From assembly GCF_017745675.1 (NCBI RefSeq), contig NZ_JAFLJM010000016.1, forward strand, positions 1 to 64,000: DNA of 64,000 bases, in the 5' to 3' direction. The translations under genes were made by a program, and so were the position numbers. Below the pieces are notes generated by a model, which had not been told where the DNA came from, searched no databases, and was given only the letters and a program-made list of their open reading frames with translations. This document shows positions 61,084 through 64,000 of this stretch, one piece after another (within the stretch, counting starts at the first letter, position 1; each line of letters starts with the position of its first letter). This DNA is from Alkalihalobacillus sp. BA299. Its GTDB lineage: Bacteria > Bacillota > Bacilli > Bacillales > Bacillaceae_F.

Positions 61084-61324
61084 CTTGCACCTCTCTCATA
61101 TATAATCCAAGGGTTTAATATTAGTATTTCATAATGTCCTGAAAAAATTTAAATGTAAATGATTTTACAAAGATTAAGGTTATATGGGCGGATAACGCAT
61201 AGAACTATATATGTGATCTATGTTGTGTTGGATTAGGATGTGGATAATCATTATATATAGGCTGCTTTTCGTAAAATTTTATTACCTATTGGATTGGAGT
61301 GTTTTTGAAAATAAAAGATTTATG

Positions 61325-61352
61325 TTGATATCGTGGTGAGAAGGAGTATAAT
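61325..61352 (+). promoter_or_regulatory. promoter of the queuosine operon
   Basis: TTGATA (61325-61330), 16 bases, TATAAT (61347-61352), about 80 bases upstream of the preQ1 riboswitch. The part of the gap 61084-61324 to its left shows only A+T-rich sequence. Confidence 0.65.
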
Positions 61353-61433
61353 AGTAATGTTGAAATTTCTATGATACTATAATAAAGAGAATTCTATAGA
61401 AATTCCGATCATCCTTGGTCGGTAGAGGTTCTA

Positions 61434-61490
61434 GCTCAACCCTCTATAAAAAACTAAGAAGAAACAGGGCTTCTTAGAGGTGCTGTTTTT
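61434..61490 (+). promoter_or_regulatory. preQ1-I riboswitch with terminator
   Basis: The aptamer AGAGGTTCTAGCTCAACCCT continues as CTATAAAAAACTAA (61434-61455), the diagnostic preQ1-I pattern: a short stem, a conserved loop and an A-rich tail that folds back as a pseudoknot. Downstream AAACAG (61462-61467) pairs with CTGTTT (61483-61488) before a T-run, so high preQ1 should favour termination before queC. A competing CTAAGAAG/CTTCTTAG hairpin overlaps it. Confidence 0.93.
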
Positions 61491-61516
61491 TCGTTTGCAA
61501 AGGAGTCATAAAATTG

Positions 61517-62185
61517 ATGAAAAATGAAAAAGCAATTGTAGTTTTTAGTGGTGGACAGGACAGTACCACTTGTTTATTTTGGGCATTAAAACAGTTTAAA
61601 GTAGTTGAAACGGTAACTTTTGATTACAATCAGCGTCATGATGATGAAATAGAGTGTGCTAGAGCAATATCAAAAGAGCTTGGTATTAAGCACCATGTAC
61701 TTGATATGTCTTTACTCAATCAGTTAGCCCCAAGTGCTTTAACGCGTGATGATATTGAAGTAAAAGCTGGTGAAAATGGTGGTCTTCCATCTACTTTTGT
61801 TCCAGGACGTAACTTGATCTTTTTATCTTTTGCTGGTATTTTAGCAAGCCATGTCAATGCAAAGCATATTATTACAGGGGTATGTGAGACAGACTTTAGT
61901 GGCTACCCGGACTGTCGTGATGCATTCGTAAAGTCCTTGAATGTTTCTCTAAATTTGTCGATGGATAAGCAATTCGTCATTCATACTCCACTGATGTGGT
62001 TAAATAAAGCTGAAACATGGAAGCTGGCTGATGATTTAGATGCACTCGAGTTTGTTCGCAGGAAAACTTTAACATGTTATAACGGGATTATCGGTGACGG
62101 ATGTGGGAAGTGTCCAGCGTGTGAATTACGATTGAAAGGATATGAGGAGTTTTTGCAGTTAAGTAGGAGGAGCGAGCTTAGATGA
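61517..62185 (+). CDS. queC: 7-cyano-7-deazaguanine synthase QueC
   Basis: A 222-residue enzyme that makes preQ0 from carboxydeazaguanine with ATP and ammonia. The PP-loop SGGQDSTTC (about residues 10-18) and the zinc site [14 protein letters not shown] near the C terminus are both intact. ATG 61517 follows AAAGGAG by eleven bases; the in-frame TTG 61514 gives eight bases and may be used instead. The stop overlaps queD by ATGA. It is controlled by the upstream preQ1 riboswitch. Confidence 0.95.
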   Translation: MKNEKAIVVFSGGQDSTTCLFWALKQFKVVETVTFDYNQRHDDEIECARAISKELGIKHHVLDMSLLNQLAPSALTRDDIEVKAGENGGLPSTFVPGRNLIFLSFAGILASHVNAKHIITGVCETDFSGYPDCRDAFVKSLNVSLNLSMDKQFVIHTPLMWLNKAETWKLADDLDALEFVRRKTLTCYNGIIGDGCGKCPACELRLKGYEEFLQLSRRSELR

Positions 62186-62628
62186 TACAGCAATTTTATC
62201 CGCAAGTGCAGCATGATTTTCGATATGAATTAAATAAAGATTTTAACTTTTCGGCCGCTCATTTTATTCCACATGACGAAGCTGGAATGTGTAAAAATGT
62301 TCACGGCCATACGTATTTTGTTAATATAACTGTTGCAGGCGATAGGCTAAATGAAAGTGGCTTTTTAGTGAATTTTCAGCTTTTAAAAAAATTAGTTCAT
62401 GGACGTTATGATCATAGTGTACTTAATGATATTACCGACGATTATAATGACAAAAATTCAGAGCATTTTCCAACTACAGAAATTGTAGCACGAACCATTT
62501 GGGGAAATATTCAAAATTATCTTGATCAATTATCAAATAAACCAAAATGTGTCCAAATCGTAGTCCGTGAAACGCCAACAAGTTATGTCGTGTATCGACC
62601 GAAAAAAGGTGATTTCGATGGCGAGTAA
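62182..62628 (+). CDS. queD: 6-carboxytetrahydropterin synthase QueD
   Basis: A 148-residue 6-pyruvoyltetrahydropterin synthase-like enzyme converting dihydroneopterin triphosphate to 6-carboxytetrahydropterin, the step before QueE. The metal histidines lie in [21 protein letters not shown] (split by the cysteine) and the glutamate-rich C-terminal part in [12 protein letters not shown]. It overlaps queC by four bases and queE by eleven, so the three genes are translationally coupled. Confidence 0.95.
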   Translation: MIQQFYPQVQHDFRYELNKDFNFSAAHFIPHDEAGMCKNVHGHTYFVNITVAGDRLNESGFLVNFQLLKKLVHGRYDHSVLNDITDDYNDKNSEHFPTTEIVARTIWGNIQNYLDQLSNKPKCVQIVVRETPTSYVVYRPKKGDFDGE

Positions 62629-63352
62629 CATCCCAGTAATAGAAATCTTTGGACCTACCATTCAAGGAGAAGGGATGGTTATTGGACGGAAAACGATGTT
62701 TGTCCGGACAGCAGGCTGTGACTATCGTTGTTCATGGTGTGATTCTGCGTTTACATGGGACGGTTCTGCTAAAGAGCAGATTAAGCAAATGAGTGCAGAA
62801 CAAATCTATCATGAGCTAAAAAAAGTAGGCAGTGACCGGTTTGATCATGTAACGATTTCTGGAGGAAATCCAGCATTATATGATTCAATCAATGAATTAA
62901 TTGAAGTATTACAAGAGAATAACATTCAAATCGGTCTGGAAACACAAGGGAGCAAATGGCAGGATTGGTTTACCAAAGTTGATGATTTAACGATATCACC
63001 GAAGCCACCTAGTTCTGGCATGGATACGAATTTTGACACCCTTGATAAAATTATTGCGAAATTAAAAAAGCATCAAAGAATCAAAGGTAACGTCAGCTTA
63101 AAGGTTGTTGTTTTCAACGATCAAGATTTTGAGTATGCAAAACAAGTACGTGTGCGATATAATGAAGTCCCTTTTTTCTTACAAGTGGGTAACGAAAATC
63201 TAGGTGATGAAAATCCTACTCAATTAATGGAAAAACTCATTGGGAGTTATGAGCGATTGATCGATAAAGTCATTGCTTCGAATGATTTGAATGATGTAAA
63301 AGTGCTCCCACAACTGCATACCTTATTATGGGGTAATAAACGTGGTGTATAG
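62618..63352 (+). CDS. queE: 7-carboxy-7-deazaguanine synthase QueE
   Basis: A 244-residue radical SAM enzyme that rearranges 6-carboxytetrahydropterin to carboxydeazaguanine. The iron-sulfur motif is GCDYRCSWCDSAF (Cys-x3-Cys-x2-Cys), preceded by GPTIQGEGMVIGRKTMFVR, which is diagnostic. The frame opens at 62567, but ATG 62618 has AAAGGTGAT upstream and starts the protein normally ([12 protein letters not shown]). It overlaps queD by eleven bases. queF, often next in Bacillus, is not here: a terminator follows. Confidence 0.95.
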   Translation: MASNIPVIEIFGPTIQGEGMVIGRKTMFVRTAGCDYRCSWCDSAFTWDGSAKEQIKQMSAEQIYHELKKVGSDRFDHVTISGGNPALYDSINELIEVLQENNIQIGLETQGSKWQDWFTKVDDLTISPKPPSSGMDTNFDTLDKIIAKLKKHQRIKGNVSLKVVVFNDQDFEYAKQVRVRYNEVPFFLQVGNENLGDENPTQLMEKLIGSYERLIDKVIASNDLNDVKVLPQLHTLLWGNKRGV

Positions 63353-63363
63353 AATATAATAGT

Positions 63364-63398
63364 TAACGTCACTTTCAATATAGAAAGTGACGTTTTTT
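63364..63398 (+). terminator. terminator of the que operon
   Basis: AACGTCACTTTC (63364-63375) pairs perfectly with GAAAGTGACGTT (63383-63394), then T residues. Confidence 0.92.
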
Positions 63399-63528
63399 GC
63401 ACTTCTTCAAAAATAAGAAAAGGATATCATGGTGGAAAAAGAGAATGTAATAATTTACTTCTTTTGTTAACCTATCGTTTATACGATATCCCTTCCAAGT
63501 GTAAAATAAATTTATTTCATTTAATTTT

Positions 63529-63556
63529 TTGAAAATTTCTAAAAATGTTATAGAAT
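63529..63556 (+). promoter_or_regulatory. possible promoter of the MaoC-like gene
   Basis: TTGAAA (63529-63534), 16 bases, TAGAAT (63551-63556). The next gene starts at 63614 behind AGGGAGGGG. Confidence 0.4.
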
Positions 63557-63613
63557 AGACATATAATACAAATTGCAGAAAACCGATACATATAATTTTA
63601 GGGAGGGGCTTAG

Positions 63614-64000
63614 ATGGACAAGAGTGAACTTATATTGCCTAAGCTATTTAAAGAATTTACTTTTGAAGTAGAACGAGGGAAAATTAGAGAATTTGCATTA
63701 GCTACAGGAGCAGCAGACATTGAAGTATATATGAGTCAAGAAGCTGCAGTAAATGCAGGGTATCGAGATGTTCCTGTTCCCCTTACCTTTGGGACGGTAC
63801 CTGAAATGTGGAAGGGTCTCAGCTTTGAAGATTTGATTGATGGCTTAAACTTAACGTTAGCTCGCGTATTGCACGGTAGCCAATCGTATACGTATCATAA
63901 GCCTATTTTTGCTGGAGATCATTTATTTGGAAAAACGTATTTAGTTGACATGAAGCAAAGGAAGAATCTAACCATTTTTTCATTTGAAACGTTATTTTAT
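63614..64000 (+). CDS. FAS1-like/MaoC-type dehydratase domain protein, partial
   Basis: The gene starts at ATG 63614 with AGGGAGGGG just upstream and runs off the window, so only 129 residues are seen. The fold starts FTFEVERGKIREFALATG, then AGYRDVPVPLTFGTVPEMW, and HGSQSYTYHKPIFAGDHL, matching the N-terminal hotdog of the FAS1-like/MaoC dehydratases that form 3-hydroxyacyl-ACP or -CoA dehydratase pairs. A partner MaoC gene is expected just downstream. The frame shows no internal stop. Confidence 0.75.
   Translation, partial: MDKSELILPKLFKEFTFEVERGKIREFALATGAADIEVYMSQEAAVNAGYRDVPVPLTFGTVPEMWKGLSFEDLIDGLNLTLARVLHGSQSYTYHKPIFAGDHLFGKTYLVDMKQRKNLTIFSFETLFY

Noticed and set aside
1..64000. CRISPR array, prophage, complete insertion sequence or defence island
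   Set aside because: I saw no regular direct repeats with spacers, transposase, integrase, phage structural gene or defence-family domain.

Overview
The window looks like a chromosomal segment of a low-G+C Firmicute of the family Bacillaceae. The evidence is AGGAGG-type ribosome binding sites with frequent GTG and TTG starts, and genes typical of that family: kapB, a YkwD-like CAP/LysM protein, a DUF2187 protein, an mdxEFG/malL-type maltodextrin locus, helD, mhqD, and a preQ1-I riboswitch in front of queCDE. A dispersed-looking G+C-rich repeat at the left edge recalls repeats of alkaliphilic bacilli, but genus cannot be fixed from the sequence. I see no rRNA or tRNA gene, CRISPR array, complete insertion sequence, phage module or recognisable defence system.

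Layout. 0.2-6.4 kb: housekeeping and signalling genes (hotdog thioesterase, metallophosphoesterase, PAS-GGDEF-EAL protein, DDAH-family hydrolase, AEC transporter, HemD-like protein). 6.46-10.6 kb: Fur-box-controlled iron/siderophore ABC importer, then a LysR regulator. 11.7-19.3 kb: guanylate-kinase-like protein, purT behind two PurR-like boxes, CNNM/CorC protein, RarD, alpha/beta hydrolase, YtaF/MntP-like protein, and a MATE exporter that appears to start at an AUC codon. 19.4-28.8 kb: maltodextrin island, with a divergent cyclomaltodextrinase-type enzyme, the mdxEFG importer, a 33-residue membrane microprotein, a LacI-type regulator and an alpha-glucosidase, linked by repeated GCAAACGnTTGC operators.

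26.7-32.5 kb is a focus of gene decay: a GH13 fragment, a truncated ROK kinase joined to an unidentified reading-frame end, a sucrose-6-phosphate hydrolase with three frameshifts, and a truncated sugar-phosphate isomerase. An AraC regulator and an intact ThuA / two Gfo-Idh-MocA / isomerase operon follow (31.3-36.3 kb), then topB, a third Gfo/Idh/MocA gene and helD. 42.6-50 kb holds unknown membrane proteins, a class II aldolase plus zinc dehydrogenase pair, several tiny ORFs, two more pseudogenes (TIGR02206-type and pentapeptide-repeat) and a DUF5050-type lipoprotein. 50-56.3 kb: mhqE/O-like dioxygenase with mhqD, an MFS exporter, ferritin, a Rieske FAD oxidoreductase and kapB. 56.5-61 kb: small and membrane proteins, a CAP/LysM exoprotein and a methyltransferase. 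61.3-63.4 kb: the queuosine operon. The window ends inside a MaoC-like dehydratase gene.

How the parts work together. The mdx/amylase/malL set imports and hydrolyses maltodextrins under a MalR-like repressor. The neighbouring sucrose genes are dead, which suggests recent loss of sucrose use. Iron import (Fur) and iron storage (ferritin) are both present but about 43 kb apart. Several likely starts differ from the longest reading frame because the first GTG or TTG lies inside a Shine-Dalgarno sequence; these corrections are noted gene by gene.
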